Positions 17,301 to 27,566 are shown, numbered from the stretch's first letter. The stretch is DNA of 64,000 nucleotides from an uncultured Paracoccus sp. (GCF_937873615.1 NZ_CALMYP010000067.1:62001-126000), one strand, 5' to 3'. The notes: a model not told the origin generated them from the letters alone. Translations and numbers: made by a program.

Positions 17301-18440
17301 ATGACAATGCAAGAAACCGTTCTGGCCCATGCGACGCTGATCCTGCCCGATCGCCTGATGAAAGGCCATGTCGTGATCCGCGACGGCCTGATCGCCGAGA
17401 TCGGCGAGGGCACAGCGCCGCGATCCGCGCAGGATTGCGACGGCGCGCATATCGCCCCCGGCCTGATCGAGTTGCATACCGACAATCTGGAACGCCATAT
17501 CCAGCCCCGCCCCGGCGTCGACTGGCCCCATGCGGCGGCGATCTATGCCCATGATGCGGAGCTGGCCGGTTGCGGCATCACCACCGTCTTCGATGCGATG
17601 CGTGTGGGCTCGATCCCCGACCGCAAGGATTACGCGCCCTATGCGCGCCAATTGGCGACCGAGCTGCTGGCTCAGGTCGATGCCGGGAACCTGCGCATCA
17701 GCCACCACCTGCATCTGCGCGCGGAAATCTGCTGCGAGAGCCTGCTGGAAGAACTCGCCAGCTTCGGTCCCGGCGACCGCGTCGGGCTGGTCAGCCTGAT
17801 GGATCACACCCCCGGGCAGCGCCAGTTCCGCGACACATCCGCCTTCCGCACCTATCTGCGCAGCAAGGTGCAACTGACCGACGACCAGATCGACGCCTAT
17901 TTCGCCCAGCTTCGCGAGATGTCGGCCCGTAACGGTGCCGCGCACGAGGCCGGAACCGTGGCCTTTGCCGGCCGCATGGGCGCGGTGCTGGCCAGCCATG
18001 ACGATTCGACCGCGGGCGAGGTCGGCCGCTCGGCCGCGCATGGCATCCGGCTGGCGGAATTCCCGACCACCCGCGAGGCCGCCGAGGAATGTCGGCGCCA
18101 TTCGATCCGCACCATCATGGGGGCGCCGAACCTGATCCGGGGCGGCTCGCATTCCGGCAATGTCTCGGCGCGCGAACTGGCCGAGGCCGGGCTTCTGGAT
18201 ATCGTCAGTTCCGACTATGTGCCCTCGGCGCTGCTCTCGGCGGCGGCGCTGCTGGCGGATATCTGGGCCGACTGGCCGCGTGCCATGGCTTGCGTCACCG
18301 CGACCCCCGCCGCCGCCGCAGGTCTGGCCGACCGGGGCCGGTTGCAGCCGGGTCTGCGCGCCGATCTGATCCGCTTCCGGCTGGTGGGCGGCACCCCGGC
18401 CCTGCGCGAGACATGGGTGCGTGGGCAGCGCATCGCCTGA
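17301..18440 (+). CDS. phnM: Alpha-D-ribose 1-methylphosphonate 5-triphosphate diphosphatase
   Basis: The 379-residue amidohydrolase-superfamily protein is of PhnM type. It has metal-binding GLIELHTDNLERH (HxD motif variant), ISHHLHLRAEICC, LMDHTPGQRQ and the signature LASHDDST. PhnM removes pyrophosphate from ribose-methylphosphonate triphosphate before the radical C-P lyase step. The companion genes phnG-L are not in this window. AGGTG precedes ATG 17301 at a long spacing, and the second ATG at 17307 is an alternative. The gene is divergent from the 2H phosphoesterase gene. Confidence 0.93.
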   Translation: MTMQETVLAHATLILPDRLMKGHVVIRDGLIAEIGEGTAPRSAQDCDGAHIAPGLIELHTDNLERHIQPRPGVDWPHAAAIYAHDAELAGCGITTVFDAMRVGSIPDRKDYAPYARQLATELLAQVDAGNLRISHHLHLRAEICCESLLEELASFGPGDRVGLVSLMDHTPGQRQFRDTSAFRTYLRSKVQLTDDQIDAYFAQLREMSARNGAAHEAGTVAFAGRMGAVLASHDDSTAGEVGRSAAHGIRLAEFPTTREAAEECRRHSIRTIMGAPNLIRGGSHSGNVSARELAEAGLLDIVSSDYVPSALLSAAALLADIWADWPRAMACVTATPAAAAGLADRGRLQPGLRADLIRFRLVGGTPALRETWVRGQRIA

Positions 18441-18532
18441 TCCCCTCTGGACGTGGCCGTAACAGGCTGTAATTCTGGCCGACATGAAACGGTAGCCGCC
18501 CTTTTTGGGGCCGTAATGATGGAGGCCTCCGC

Positions 18533-20476
18533 ATGTCCGGATTTCTGATGCTGGCGACGATCTTTCTGGTGGCGGGCATTCTGGCCGTGCCGCTGGCCTC
18601 GCGTTTCGGCCTCGGCTCGGTTCTGGGCTATCTGGTCGCCGGGATCGTGATCTCGCCGATCCTCGGCTGGCTGCATGTCGATGTGGTCTCGATCCAGCAT
18701 TTCGCCGAATTCGGCGTGGTGATGATGCTCTTCCTCGTCGGGCTGGAGCTGGAGCCGAAGATGCTCTGGCAGATGCGCAGCCGGCTTCTGGGCCTTGGTG
18801 GGTTGCAGGTCGTGCTGACCTCGCTTCTGGTCGCGGCGGCGGGGATCGCCTTCGGGCTTTACTGGACCATTGCGCTGACGCTGGGGATGGTCTTTGCGCT
18901 GTCGTCAACAGCCATCGTGCTGCAAACGCTGGGGGAAAAGGGGCTGCTGCGTTCTGACGGCGGGCAGGCCTCGTTCTCGGTTCTGCTGTTTCAGGATATC
19001 GCGGTCATCCCGATGCTGGCCTTCATCCCGCTGCTGGCCATGCCCGGGCTGATGGACCCCGCCCCGGTGGCCGAACACGCCACCGAGGCGGCACATGCCA
19101 GTTTCAGCCTGGTTGATGGTCGGCCCGGCTGGCAGGTGGCGCTGATCACGCTTGCGGCCATCGCCGTGGTGATCGCCGCCGGCACCTATCTGACCCGGCC
19201 GGTCTTCCGCTATGTCGCCATGGCCGGCCTGCGCGAGATCTTCATCGCCACCGCGCTCGGCTTCGTGGTCAGCATCGCGTTGCTGATGTCGGCGGTGGGA
19301 CTGTCGCCGGCGCTTGGCACCTTCCTGGCCGGCGTGGTTCTGGCCGGCAGCGAATACCGGCACGAGCTGGAAAGCGATATCGACCCGTTCCGGGGGCTGC
19401 TGCTGGGTCTGTTCTTCATGACCGTGGGGGCGAGCATCAATTTCGGCCTGCTTCTGGATAATGCGCTGATCGTCGTCGGCGCGACACTGGCGCTGATGGT
19501 GCTGAAGGCGGCGGTGCTTTACGGGCTCGGTTGGGTTTTCGGCGTGCGCGGCAGCGACCGCGCGCTGTTCGCGCTGGCACTGGCGCAGGCGGGCGAGTTC
19601 GGCTTCGTGCTTCTGTCCTTCACCGTCGCCAATGACGTGATCCCGCAAAGCGTGGCCGACATTGCCCTGCTGATCGTCGCCCTGTCGATGCTGCTGACGC
19701 CCGGCCTGTTCATCCTTTACGACCGCGTCGTGGCCCCCCGCTTCCTGAACGAGCAGGAGCGCGAGGCCGATCAGATCGACGAGCCGGGCAAGATCATCGT
19801 GCTGGGTCATGGCCGCGTCGGCGGCATCGTCGCGCGGATGATGCGCGCGCTTGGCAAATCGGTTGTGGTGGTCGATTTTTCGTCGAAACAGCTGGAAATG
19901 CTGCGCGCCTTCGGGGTGCAGGCCTATTTCGGCGATGCCACCCGCCCCGACATGCTTCATGCGGCCGGAGTTGCCGAGGCCTCGGTCGTGGTCATCGCCA
20001 TCGACAACAAGGACCAGACCACCGAGATCACGCATTACATCCGCCAGAACTATCCCGATGTGCATATCGTCGCCCGCGCCTTCGACCGGATGCATGTGTT
20101 CGAACTTTACAGCGCCGGCGCGCAGGACATCATCCGCGAGACCTTCGACAGCTCGCTGCGCATGGCGCGTTCGGTGCTGGAGGCGCTTGGCCTGACCCGG
20201 CCCGAGGCGCAGGAGATCACCAGTGGCTTTGCCGCTGCCGATCAGACGCACATGCTGACGATGGCGCAGGCCTGGCGTCCCGACATTGTCAGCCACGAAA
20301 ACCCCGAGATGCTGAAGGCGGCGCAGACCGCCACCGTCGAATTGGAAGCAGAGGTCCGCGCGCTCGGCGAACGCATCAAGGCCGCGCGGCTTGCAGCGGG
20401 TCAGCCTGCCCCTATCGGAGAGCTTCCGCCGGCCCCGGTCGAGGGCGATGCGACTGCGGTAGGCGCGGCCAGCTAG
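18533..20476 (+). CDS. Kef-type monovalent cation:proton antiporter (CPA2) with RCK domain
   Basis: The 647-residue protein starts with about 12 hydrophobic helices of the Na+/H+ exchanger (CPA2) fold, with motifs VLGYLVAGIVISP and LFQDIAVIPMLAF. A cytosolic TrkA-N/RCK domain follows at about residues 420-540 (IIVLGHGRVGGIVARMM Rossmann motif; GDATRPDMLHAAGV). The C-terminal tail is Ala/Glu-rich. KefB/KefC relatives expel K+ during electrophile stress and are gated by glutathione adducts; whether this one senses glutathione is not clear. It stands alone, and GATGGAGG precedes the ATG. Confidence 0.88.
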   Translation: MSGFLMLATIFLVAGILAVPLASRFGLGSVLGYLVAGIVISPILGWLHVDVVSIQHFAEFGVVMMLFLVGLELEPKMLWQMRSRLLGLGGLQVVLTSLLVAAAGIAFGLYWTIALTLGMVFALSSTAIVLQTLGEKGLLRSDGGQASFSVLLFQDIAVIPMLAFIPLLAMPGLMDPAPVAEHATEAAHASFSLVDGRPGWQVALITLAAIAVVIAAGTYLTRPVFRYVAMAGLREIFIATALGFVVSIALLMSAVGLSPALGTFLAGVVLAGSEYRHELESDIDPFRGLLLGLFFMTVGASINFGLLLDNALIVVGATLALMVLKAAVLYGLGWVFGVRGSDRALFALALAQAGEFGFVLLSFTVANDVIPQSVADIALLIVALSMLLTPGLFILYDRVVAPRFLNEQEREADQIDEPGKIIVLGHGRVGGIVARMMRALGKSVVVVDFSSKQLEMLRAFGVQAYFGDATRPDMLHAAGVAEASVVVIAIDNKDQTTEITHYIRQNYPDVHIVARAFDRMHVFELYSAGAQDIIRETFDSSLRMARSVLEALGLTRPEAQEITSGFAAADQTHMLTMAQAWRPDIVSHENPEMLKAAQTATVELEAEVRALGERIKAARLAAGQPAPIGELPPAPVEGDATAVGAAS

Positions 20477-20482
20477 GCCGCG
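20464..20482. terminator. Symmetric hairpin between convergent genes
   Basis: CGCGGCC/GGCCGCG with a 5-nt loop spans the antiporter stop codon and lies before the end of rhaK. It has no clear T-run, so termination is only a possibility. Confidence 0.3.
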
Positions 20483-20483
20483 T

Positions 20484-21845
20484 CTAGGCCGCGTCCACCG
20501 CTGCCCGCCAGCGTCTGGCATAGGCGCGCAGGGCCTCGGCATTATCAGGCACCGCCACGGCCCGCGTCGCCGGCGGTGCGGCTTGGCCAAGGCTCAGCAG
20601 CGCCGCCCCGACCGAGGTGCCGGTGGCTGAGGCCGCCACCTCGACCCCATCGGGTCGCAGCGCGGCCAGCATGGCGCAGTAATCGGGATTGCGCGCGAAT
20701 GGTCCCTCGATGATGGTCGGGCCGCGCGCGCCGATCAGGTTCAGGCAGGTCTCGGTCATCAGCGCCAGATACCAGGAGAGCGCCAGCATGATCTCTCCCG
20801 GTCGCTCTGGCCGGTGGTGCCAGCCGGCGGCGCGGCCGGGAAACGGACCCGAGCCATGCTCGACCGAGGGCAGCAGCATCGCCCCCGCCGCCAGCACCGC
20901 CTTGCGGTCGGCATCGCTGGGCACGGCCTCGCTGCCCTCGCGGACGATCTCGTATTCGCGCCCGCCCATGAACCGCGCCGAGGGCACCGGCTGGCCAAGG
21001 GCGTTGACGTTCACCAGCACGTCGCGGGCCGGGTCCAGCACCGGATCTTCGGCCCCCATCGCCATCGCGATCACCCAGGTGCCGGTCGAGACCACCGCGA
21101 AAGGCGCGGCCCGCCCCAGCACATAGGGATAAAGCGAGGCATTGCTGTCATGGATCCCGACCGCCACCGGCAGCCCGGCGGGCAGGCCGGTGCGCGCCGC
21201 GATTTCGGGCAGCAGACCGCCCAGACGCTCGCCCGGCTGGCGCGGGGGCGCGATGCGGCCGGTCAGGCCCAGCCTGTCGACAAGCGCCGAAACATCGCCA
21301 ACCCACGGGTTCCACAGGTCGGTATGACAGCCGAGCGAGGTCACGTCGCTGGCCAGTTCCCCGGTCAGGCGCAGCCCCCAATATTGCGGATAGGTCAGCA
21401 CATGCGCCAGCCGCGCATCCAGCCCCGGATCAGTCTTCAGCATCCAGTGCAGCTGCGCGCCCACATTCAGCCCCATCGGCAGGCGCGGCGATCCGGTTTC
21501 GGCGAAATCCGGCCTCAGCGCGTCATATTCGGCGGCCAGATCGTCCGGGCCGGGATGTTCGTAATCCAACATTGGCGCCGCCAGCCCGCCCGTGCGATCC
21601 AGCACCACGCAGGAGGCGCCATGCGTCGTCACTGAAATCGCGTCGATCCCGTGGCGGGCATGGAAATCGGCCAGATGAGTCAGGAAGAAATCCCAATGCC
21701 CGTCGAGGTCGAAATGCGGCCAGGGCGGGCCGGGCAGGACCTTGTTCGGGCGGGTCACCACGTCGATCTCGGCCAGCGTCGCGCCGTCGACAAGCGCCAG
21801 CTTGGCATTGGTCTTGCCGATATCGATGACGGCGATACGGGTCAT
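20484..21845 (-). CDS. rhaK: FGGY-family sugar kinase, rhamnulokinase-type
   Basis: The 453-residue FGGY kinase has an N-terminal phosphate-binding motif [13 protein letters not shown], a sugar-site segment ([16 protein letters not shown]) and the second nucleotide motif [14 protein letters not shown]. It should phosphorylate L-rhamnulose (or the transported sugar); in Rhizobium leguminosarum RhaK is also required for rhamnose uptake. It is the last gene of the rhaRSTPQUK operon, and its ATG overlaps the rhaU stop by 4 bases. The gene identity rests on the family plus the perfectly matching operon order. Confidence 0.88.
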   Translation of the reverse strand: MTRIAVIDIGKTNAKLALVDGATLAEIDVVTRPNKVLPGPPWPHFDLDGHWDFFLTHLADFHARHGIDAISVTTHGASCVVLDRTGGLAAPMLDYEHPGPDDLAAEYDALRPDFAETGSPRLPMGLNVGAQLHWMLKTDPGLDARLAHVLTYPQYWGLRLTGELASDVTSLGCHTDLWNPWVGDVSALVDRLGLTGRIAPPRQPGERLGGLLPEIAARTGLPAGLPVAVGIHDSNASLYPYVLGRAAPFAVVSTGTWVIAMAMGAEDPVLDPARDVLVNVNALGQPVPSARFMGGREYEIVREGSEAVPSDADRKAVLAAGAMLLPSVEHGSGPFPGRAAGWHHRPERPGEIMLALSWYLALMTETCLNLIGARGPTIIEGPFARNPDYCAMLAALRPDGVEVAASATGTSVGAALLSLGQAAPPATRAVAVPDNAEALRAYARRWRAAVDAA

Positions 21846-22156
21846 GGCAGGTGGAACATCGGGATCAGCGGCACCGCCATCGGTTCGTTATCCGGATGCG
21901 TCTGCATCAGATCAGCCATATGCGCCCACCATTTGCGCATCACCGGATGCGATGGCAGGTCGTCCATGCCGTGATCGTCCTCGCGCCACAGGACCCCGAA
22001 AAGCGCGTTGGTCTCGGGGTCCAGATGGATGGAATAATCGCTGACGCCCGCGCCTTTCAGCAGCTCAACCAGTTCCGGCCAGATCGCGTCATGGCGGCGG
22101 CGATACTCGGCCTCCATGCCGGGGTTCAGCATCATGCGGAAGGCGTATTTCTGCAT
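21842..22156 (-). CDS. rhaU: L-rhamnose mutarotase
   Basis: The 104-residue protein has the rhamnose mutarotase pattern: [20 protein letters not shown], the motif [28 protein letters not shown] and a C-terminal [17 protein letters not shown]. It interconverts alpha and beta anomers of L-rhamnose in the cytosol. Two ATGs are adjacent; the second (22156) was chosen because AAGGAGG lies at better spacing. It overlaps rhaQ upstream and rhaK downstream, so translation is probably coupled along the operon. Confidence 0.92.
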   Translation of the reverse strand: MQKYAFRMMLNPGMEAEYRRRHDAIWPELVELLKGAGVSDYSIHLDPETNALFGVLWREDDHGMDDLPSHPVMRKWWAHMADLMQTHPDNEPMAVPLIPMFHLP

Positions 22157-23169
22157 CATCTCCTCCTTGCCATCGCCCAGAGCCTCGGCAGCGCGATCAC
22201 CCCGATCAGCAGCAGGCCCATGATGATCGACATGACGATGCCGGGCACGTTCAGCAGCCCAAGGCCAAAGGTCACCAGCCCCATGACCACGGCGGCAATG
22301 ACCACGCCGGGGATCGACCCCGAGCCGCCAAGGATGCTGACCCCGCCGAGGACGACAATCGTCACCACCTCCAGCTCGAACCCCGCCGCGATGCTGGGCC
22401 GGGTGGAGCCGAGGCGAGAGGTCAGGCAGATCGCGGCGATCCCGCTCATCAGCCCGGTCAGCAGGAAGAGGATGAACTTGATCCGCTCGACCCGGATGCC
22501 GCTGAAACGCGCGGCGGTGTCGTTGTTGCCGATGGCATAGGTGATGCGGCCGAAATCGGTGCGGTGCAGCAGGATGCCGAAGATCAGCGCGGCGATGGCG
22601 AAGATCACCAGTTCGACGGTGATGACCCAGAAGACATAGCCCTGCCCGAACCAGGCGAAGCCGGACGGATAGCCGGTAAAGGCGCTGTCGCCCAGCACGA
22701 TATAGGAAATGCCGCGAAAGAGGCTCATGGTGCCGATGGTGACGACGATCGAGGGCAGCCCGAAACGCGCCACCAGCAGCCCGTTGAAGGCACCGCAGGC
22801 CAGCCCGGTGGCGAGGCCTACCAGCACCAGAACCGGCGTGCCCGCACCCGCCTGCATGGCGAGGCCCATCGCGGTCGAGGCAAGCGCGATGATCGCGCCG
22901 ACCGACAGGTCGATCTCGCCCGAGATGATCAGCAGCGCCATGGCGAAGGCGATCATCGCCTTCTCGGTGAAGTTGAAGGTCGCGTCCGACAGGTTCCACG
23001 GATCGAGGAAATAGGGCGAGGCCAGCGAGTTCAGGATGAAGATCGCCACGGCGACGACCAGCAGCAGGGCCTCCCAGCTTTTCAGCGCGCGCGCGAGCGG
23101 TGTCTGCAACCGGTCGGGGACGGCGCGGCCCGTGGGATGGTCGGCATGGGTTTCGGTCATATCGGTCAT
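22156..23169 (-). CDS. rhaQ: Rhamnose ABC transporter permease
   Basis: The 337-residue sugar ABC permease (RbsC/BPD_transp_2 type) has about ten helices. The conserved [19 protein letters not shown] segment and the motif [17 protein letters not shown] are present. Its N-terminus is a 30-residue cytosolic extension. It is the second of two permeases, and the order P-Q follows the Rhizobium rha locus. Its start overlaps the rhaP stop by 4 bases. Confidence 0.9.
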   Translation of the reverse strand: MTDMTETHADHPTGRAVPDRLQTPLARALKSWEALLLVVAVAIFILNSLASPYFLDPWNLSDATFNFTEKAMIAFAMALLIISGEIDLSVGAIIALASTAMGLAMQAGAGTPVLVLVGLATGLACGAFNGLLVARFGLPSIVVTIGTMSLFRGISYIVLGDSAFTGYPSGFAWFGQGYVFWVITVELVIFAIAALIFGILLHRTDFGRITYAIGNNDTAARFSGIRVERIKFILFLLTGLMSGIAAICLTSRLGSTRPSIAAGFELEVVTIVVLGGVSILGGSGSIPGVVIAAVVMGLVTFGLGLLNVPGIVMSIIMGLLLIGVIALPRLWAMARRR

Positions 23170-24137
23170 GCCCGGTGCTCCGCCTGTTTCAGGATGATGC
23201 GGCCCGGCGCGCGGTTGGTGCGGGCGTTGAAGGCTATGGCGATCAGGATGGCGCTGCCGGAAATCGCCATCTGCCAGAACGGCGAGATGCCGACCACGGG
23301 AAGCGCGTTCTTGATGATGCCCAGAAACAGCGCCCCCATGACGCAGCCGGCGACGCTGCCGGCCCCGCCGGCGATGGCGATGCCGCCGATGACGCAGGCG
23401 GCGACCACGTCGAGCTCAAAACCCCCGGCAATATCGACATAGGCGACGGCATAGCGCGCGACCCACAGATAGCCGGTCAGCCCGGCAAGCGCGCCTGCGA
23501 TCACGAAGGCGGCGAATTGCGTCCGCCCGACCGAGATGCCGGTATAGACCGCCGCATGAGGGTTGCCGCCGACCGCATAGAAGGCGCGGCCCAGGGCGGT
23601 GCGGCTCAGCAGCAGGACGAAGCCCGCGATCACCGCCACGGCGATCCATGCCATGACCGGCAGGCCAAGGATCACGGCGCGCGGGAAGGCCTTGAAGGCG
23701 TCGCTCATCTGGTGGGCATTGATCCAGGCGCCATCGGTCAGCAGGAAGATGGTGCCGCGATAGATGGTCATGGTGCCAAGCGTGACGACGATGGAGGGGA
23801 TCCCCAGCAGCCAGACCAGCACCCCGTTCACCGCGCCAAGCACCGCGCCAAGCGCGATTACCATGGGCAGGATCACCACCAGCGGCACCCCTGCCCCGTC
23901 CATCAGCGCCGCGATCATCCCGCAGAGCGCGAGGTTCGCTGCCACCGACAGGTCGATGCATTTGGTCAGGATCACCACCATCTGCCCGAGCGCCAGCAGC
24001 ATCAGCGGCGAGGTATCGGTGAAGACGCGGGCGAGGTTGTCGGGCCGGACGAAGGCGGGAAAGCGGGTGGCGATCACCGCCAGCAGGACCAGAATGGCAA
24101 GACCCAGGATCGCCTCGCGGGATTTCAGCAGGTTCAT
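23166..24137 (-). CDS. rhaP: Rhamnose ABC transporter permease
   Basis: The 323-residue RbsC-like permease is homologous in layout to its neighbour. It shows [26 protein letters not shown] (the EIDLSVG-type region) and [25 protein letters not shown] near the C-terminus. It probably forms a heterodimer with RhaQ. It overlaps rhaT by 4 bases (ATGA) and rhaQ by 4 bases. Confidence 0.9.
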   Translation of the reverse strand: MNLLKSREAILGLAILVLLAVIATRFPAFVRPDNLARVFTDTSPLMLLALGQMVVILTKCIDLSVAANLALCGMIAALMDGAGVPLVVILPMVIALGAVLGAVNGVLVWLLGIPSIVVTLGTMTIYRGTIFLLTDGAWINAHQMSDAFKAFPRAVILGLPVMAWIAVAVIAGFVLLLSRTALGRAFYAVGGNPHAAVYTGISVGRTQFAAFVIAGALAGLTGYLWVARYAVAYVDIAGGFELDVVAACVIGGIAIAGGAGSVAGCVMGALFLGIIKNALPVVGISPFWQMAISGSAILIAIAFNARTNRAPGRIILKQAEHRA

Positions 24138-25648
24138 GCGGCGGCTCCTTCGATTCCGACGGCGGCGCGGACAAGGTTTTCCGGCGTCATCTCGTCGCCC
24201 GCGAATTCTGCGGCGATGCGGCCCTCGCGCATGACGATGACGCGGTCGGCCATGCCCAGCACTTCGGGGATCTCGCTGGAGACCATGATGACCGCCAGCC
24301 CTTCCGCCGCCAGTTCCGACATGAAGTCATGCACGGCGGCCTTGGAGCCGATGTCGATGCCCTTGGTCGGTTCGTCCAGAATGATGACGCGCGGCTTCGT
24401 CGCCAGCCATTTCGCGATCACCACCTTCTGCTGGTTGCCGCCCGAGAGCAGCGCCACATCCTGATCGAGGCTGGCCGCGCGCAGATCCAGCCGTTGCGTA
24501 TAGTCCCGCGCCAGTGCGAATTCATTGGCGAGCTTGAGGAACCCGTTCCGGCTGGTCTGGCTCAGCGATGGCAGGGTGACGTTCTCGAAGATCGCCATGC
24601 CCTTGACCACGCCCTGCTTGCCGCGATCCTCGGGGACATAGACGATCCCCGCCTCTACCGCCTGCGCGGTCGAGCGGATGACTCGCACATCCTCGCCGAT
24701 CCGGGTGGCCCCTTTCGACGGCTGGGTAATCCCGAACAGCGCCTGCATGACCTCGGATCGGCCGGCGCCGACAAGCCCGTAGAAGCCCAGGATCTCGCCC
24801 TGATGCAGGGTGAAATTGATGTCCTCGAACTCGGTCGGGTGGCTATAGCCGGAAACGGTCAGCGCCGGCGGGCCGATTTCGGCCGGGCGCTTGGGATAGA
24901 TCTGGTCGACCGCACGGCCGACCATCAGGCGGACCAGTTCGGCCTCGGTCACATCGGCCATCAGGCCTTCGCCCACGAATTGCCCGTCGCGGAAGACGGT
25001 CCAGCGGTCGGCGATGCGGAAGATCTCGTCGAACTTGTGGCTGATGAACAGGATCGCCTTGCCCTGCGCCTTCAGCTTCTCGACCAGTTCGTAAAGCTCG
25101 GCGATTTCCTTGTGGCTGAGGGCGGCGGTCGGCTCGTCCATGATGACCACGCGGGCGTCGATGGACAGCGCGCGGGCGATGGCGACGAGGTGCTTGGACG
25201 CGATGCCCAGATCGGCCAGCTTCACGCCGGGATCCAGATCGGCCTCGATGCTGTCCAGAATCTCGCTGGCGCGCGCCTTCATCGCGGCGCGGTCGATCAG
25301 CCCGAAACGGCCCCGGGGCGCATGGCCGATGAAGATATTCTCGGCCACGGTCAATTCGTCGAAGAGCACGGTTTCCTGATGGATCGCGGTGACGCCGGCA
25401 TGACCCGCCGCCTGCGCGGTGGGAAAGCGCGTCTCGACCCCGTCGACGAAGATCTGGCCCTCGTCAGGCTGATAGATCCCGGTCAGGGTCTTCACGATGG
25501 TCGATTTCCCGGCCCCGTTCTCGCCGATCAGCGCGGTGACCTGGCCCGGGTAAAGGTCGATCTGCACCCCATCCAGCGCCCGCACGCCGGGGAATGTCTT
25601 GACGATGCCGCGCAGGGACAGCACCGGCTGTGTCGATTGATCCTGCAT
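24134..25648 (-). CDS. rhaT: Rhamnose ABC transporter ATP-binding protein (dual ATPase)
   Basis: The 504-residue sugar-importer ATPase has two domains. The first carries GENGAGKST, an unorthodox signature region (GIASKHLVAIARAL) and VIMDEPTAALS. The second has a degenerate P-loop (GLVGAGRSE), LSGGNQQKV and VIILDEPTKGID. This degenerate second site is typical of the RbsA/XylG group. The start at 25648 (MQDQSTQPVLSL) was chosen because the conserved domain begins there and GGGGGGAGCAC precedes it. The gene lies 55 bases after rhaS, with a hairpin between. Confidence 0.92.
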   Translation of the reverse strand: MQDQSTQPVLSLRGIVKTFPGVRALDGVQIDLYPGQVTALIGENGAGKSTIVKTLTGIYQPDEGQIFVDGVETRFPTAQAAGHAGVTAIHQETVLFDELTVAENIFIGHAPRGRFGLIDRAAMKARASEILDSIEADLDPGVKLADLGIASKHLVAIARALSIDARVVIMDEPTAALSHKEIAELYELVEKLKAQGKAILFISHKFDEIFRIADRWTVFRDGQFVGEGLMADVTEAELVRLMVGRAVDQIYPKRPAEIGPPALTVSGYSHPTEFEDINFTLHQGEILGFYGLVGAGRSEVMQALFGITQPSKGATRIGEDVRVIRSTAQAVEAGIVYVPEDRGKQGVVKGMAIFENVTLPSLSQTSRNGFLKLANEFALARDYTQRLDLRAASLDQDVALLSGGNQQKVVIAKWLATKPRVIILDEPTKGIDIGSKAAVHDFMSELAAEGLAVIMVSSEIPEVLGMADRVIVMREGRIAAEFAGDEMTPENLVRAAVGIEGAAA

Positions 25649-25667
25649 GTGCTCCCCCCCAATGAAA

Positions 25668-25694
25668 GCGGGGCCCGGACCCACCGGACCCCGC
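25668..25694 (-). other. Intercistronic hairpin between rhaS and rhaT
   Basis: In the minus-strand transcript an 11-bp stem (with one G-U pair) and a 5-nt loop can form directly after the rhaS stop. There is no U-tract. Such hairpins commonly protect the abundant binding-protein mRNA and lower expression of the downstream ATPase. Confidence 0.6.
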
Positions 25695-25703
25695 AAGTCG
25701 CAA

Positions 25704-26696
25704 TCAGAAGATCGAGCTGAACTCGTCGATATTGCTGGCGTCATAGGTGAAGGGGTCGGCCATCGCGGCCTCGGTCTTGTCGTCGAGCGTGACTTCCCCC
25801 ATGCGCCCGACCGGGATCACCGCGCCGGGTTCCGCCTTCACGTCACCCTTGGCCAGGTGATAGGCGATCATCGTCGCGGTATAGCCGAGGTCGATCGGGT
25901 TCCAGATCGCGAAGCTTTGCGAGGCGCCCGATTTCACATGCCCCGCCATTTCGGACGGCAGGCCCAGACCGGTGACATTCACCTGCCCGATCTTGCCGGC
26001 ATCGGTCACCGCCTGCGCGGCCGCCACGATCCCGACCGAGGTCGGCGCGATGATCGCCTTCAGGTCGGGATAGGTCTGCATCAGCCCCTGCGCCTCGCGA
26101 TAGGACTTGTCGGCCAGATCGTCGCCGTAAACCGTCGCCACGACATTGATGTTCGGGTAGTTGTCCTTGACCTTGTTCATCTCCTCGATCCATGTGTTCT
26201 GGTTGGTCGAGGTGGTGGTGGCCGACAGCACCGCCACATCGCCGCCATCGGGCAGGTGATCGGCGGCCAGCTTGATGATGGTATTGCCGATCAGGGGCGA
26301 GCTGGACGGGTTCAGCTGCATCATCCGGCCTTCCGGGGCCACGCCCGAATCCCAGCTGATCACGGTGATGCCGCGATCCATGGCCTTTTTCAGCGTCGGC
26401 ACCAGCGCGTCGGTGTCATTGGCGCTGATGGCGATGGCGTCGACCTTCTGGGCGATCAGGCTGTTGATGACCTCGATCTGGCCTTCCGCCGTGGTGTCGG
26501 TCGGGCCGGTATAGATGATCTCGACATCGCCGAGCTCCTTCGCGGCTTCCTCGGCGCCCTTGTCGGCGGCCTCGAAAAAGCCGATGCCGAGCGCCTTGGC
26601 GACAAGCGCGATGCGCATGTTTTCAGCTTGGGCGGTGGTGGCCAGAAGTGCCGTCGCCAGTGCTGCGGTGGTCAGTGCCTTCTTCAGAATGCTCAT
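25704..26696 (-). CDS. rhaS: Rhamnose ABC transporter substrate-binding protein
   Basis: The 330-residue periplasmic binding protein (Peripla_BP_4, ribose-type) has signal peptide MSILKKALTTAALATALLATTAQA. The mature part begins ENMRIALVAKALGIGFFEAA. Sugar-site segments include AIAISANDTDALVPTLKKA, VISWDSGVAPEG and AIIAPTSVGIVAAAQAV. The start at 26696 was preferred over 26711 because GGGAGGATAACG precedes it. It follows rhaR by 30 bases. Confidence 0.92.
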   Translation of the reverse strand: MSILKKALTTAALATALLATTAQAENMRIALVAKALGIGFFEAADKGAEEAAKELGDVEIIYTGPTDTTAEGQIEVINSLIAQKVDAIAISANDTDALVPTLKKAMDRGITVISWDSGVAPEGRMMQLNPSSSPLIGNTIIKLAADHLPDGGDVAVLSATTTSTNQNTWIEEMNKVKDNYPNINVVATVYGDDLADKSYREAQGLMQTYPDLKAIIAPTSVGIVAAAQAVTDAGKIGQVNVTGLGLPSEMAGHVKSGASQSFAIWNPIDLGYTATMIAYHLAKGDVKAEPGAVIPVGRMGEVTLDDKTEAAMADPFTYDASNIDEFSSIF

Positions 26697-26726
26697 CGTT
26701 ATCCTCCCCATGAGCGTGATTGCGCG

Positions 26727-27533
26727 TTACTCCTCCGCGCGTTTCCTGCGGTCCGAGGCAGCCACCTCGGCCACGATCAGACGGATTTCGGCGGCCTCCA
26801 GCATCTGCGCCTCGCGATCGCCGATGCCATCGTCGGTGATGACGGTATGGATGCGGTTCAGCGGGCAGAGCAGCAGGCTGGAGCGCTGTTTGAATTTCGA
26901 ACTGTCGGCCAGCACGACCAACTCATCGGCCTGACCGATCAGCTTCTGTTCGGCCTGAACCAGCAGCGGATCGCCCTCCATCAGCCCCAGCGGGCCGAGG
27001 CCCCGGCAACCCATGAACATGCGCTTGGCATAGAAATGGCCAGAGCCATCGGCATCGAAGGGCGACAGGATGATGTTCTGTTCGCGATAGATGGCGCCGG
27101 CGGGCAGCAGCACGGTGTTCTTCGACTGCTTCAGCAGATGTTCGGCAATCGGGAAACTGTTGGTAAAGACCTGCAACCGCTTGGTGGTCAGCGGGTGGAC
27201 CATCTGGAAGGTGGTGGTGCCGCCATTGATGATGATCGCGTCGCCGTCATCGCACAACTCGACCGCCGCCTGGGCGATGGCGCGCTTCTGGGCCACGTTG
27301 ACGGTCTGGTTCACCGCGAAGGGGCGCGCATTGATGCCGGCGAATTGCGGCGGCGCGATGGCCTCGGCCCCGCCGCGCACCCGGCGCAGCTTCTTGCCCA
27401 TATGCAGCGTGGCGATATCGCGGCGCACCGTCGCCTCGGACACGCCGGTCAGCGCACACAGGTCCGCGACCGTCACCACCGGCTTTTCCTGCACGGCGGA
27501 CAGAATGATGCGATGGCGTTCGGTTTCCAGCAT
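26727..27533 (-). CDS. rhaR: DeoR-family transcriptional regulator of rhamnose genes
   Basis: The 268-residue protein has an N-terminal DeoR winged helix (ERHRIILSAVQEKPVVTVADLCALTGVSEATVRRDIATL, residues about 4-43) and a C-terminal sugar-phosphate sensor domain (INGGTTTFQM, VFTNSFPIAEHLL, LADSSKFKQRS). It heads the rhaRSTPQUK operon and lies opposite rhaD. It is expected to repress both transcripts until a rhamnose catabolite binds. GGGAGAGGGAC precedes the ATG. The repeat arrays upstream are its likely binding sites. Confidence 0.92.
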   Translation of the reverse strand: MLETERHRIILSAVQEKPVVTVADLCALTGVSEATVRRDIATLHMGKKLRRVRGGAEAIAPPQFAGINARPFAVNQTVNVAQKRAIAQAAVELCDDGDAIIINGGTTTFQMVHPLTTKRLQVFTNSFPIAEHLLKQSKNTVLLPAGAIYREQNIILSPFDADGSGHFYAKRMFMGCRGLGPLGLMEGDPLLVQAEQKLIGQADELVVLADSSKFKQRSSLLLCPLNRIHTVITDDGIGDREAQMLEAAEIRLIVAEVAASDRRKRAEE

Positions 27534-27566
27534 GTCCCTCTCCCTTGTCGCAAAATTTCATCGGTT

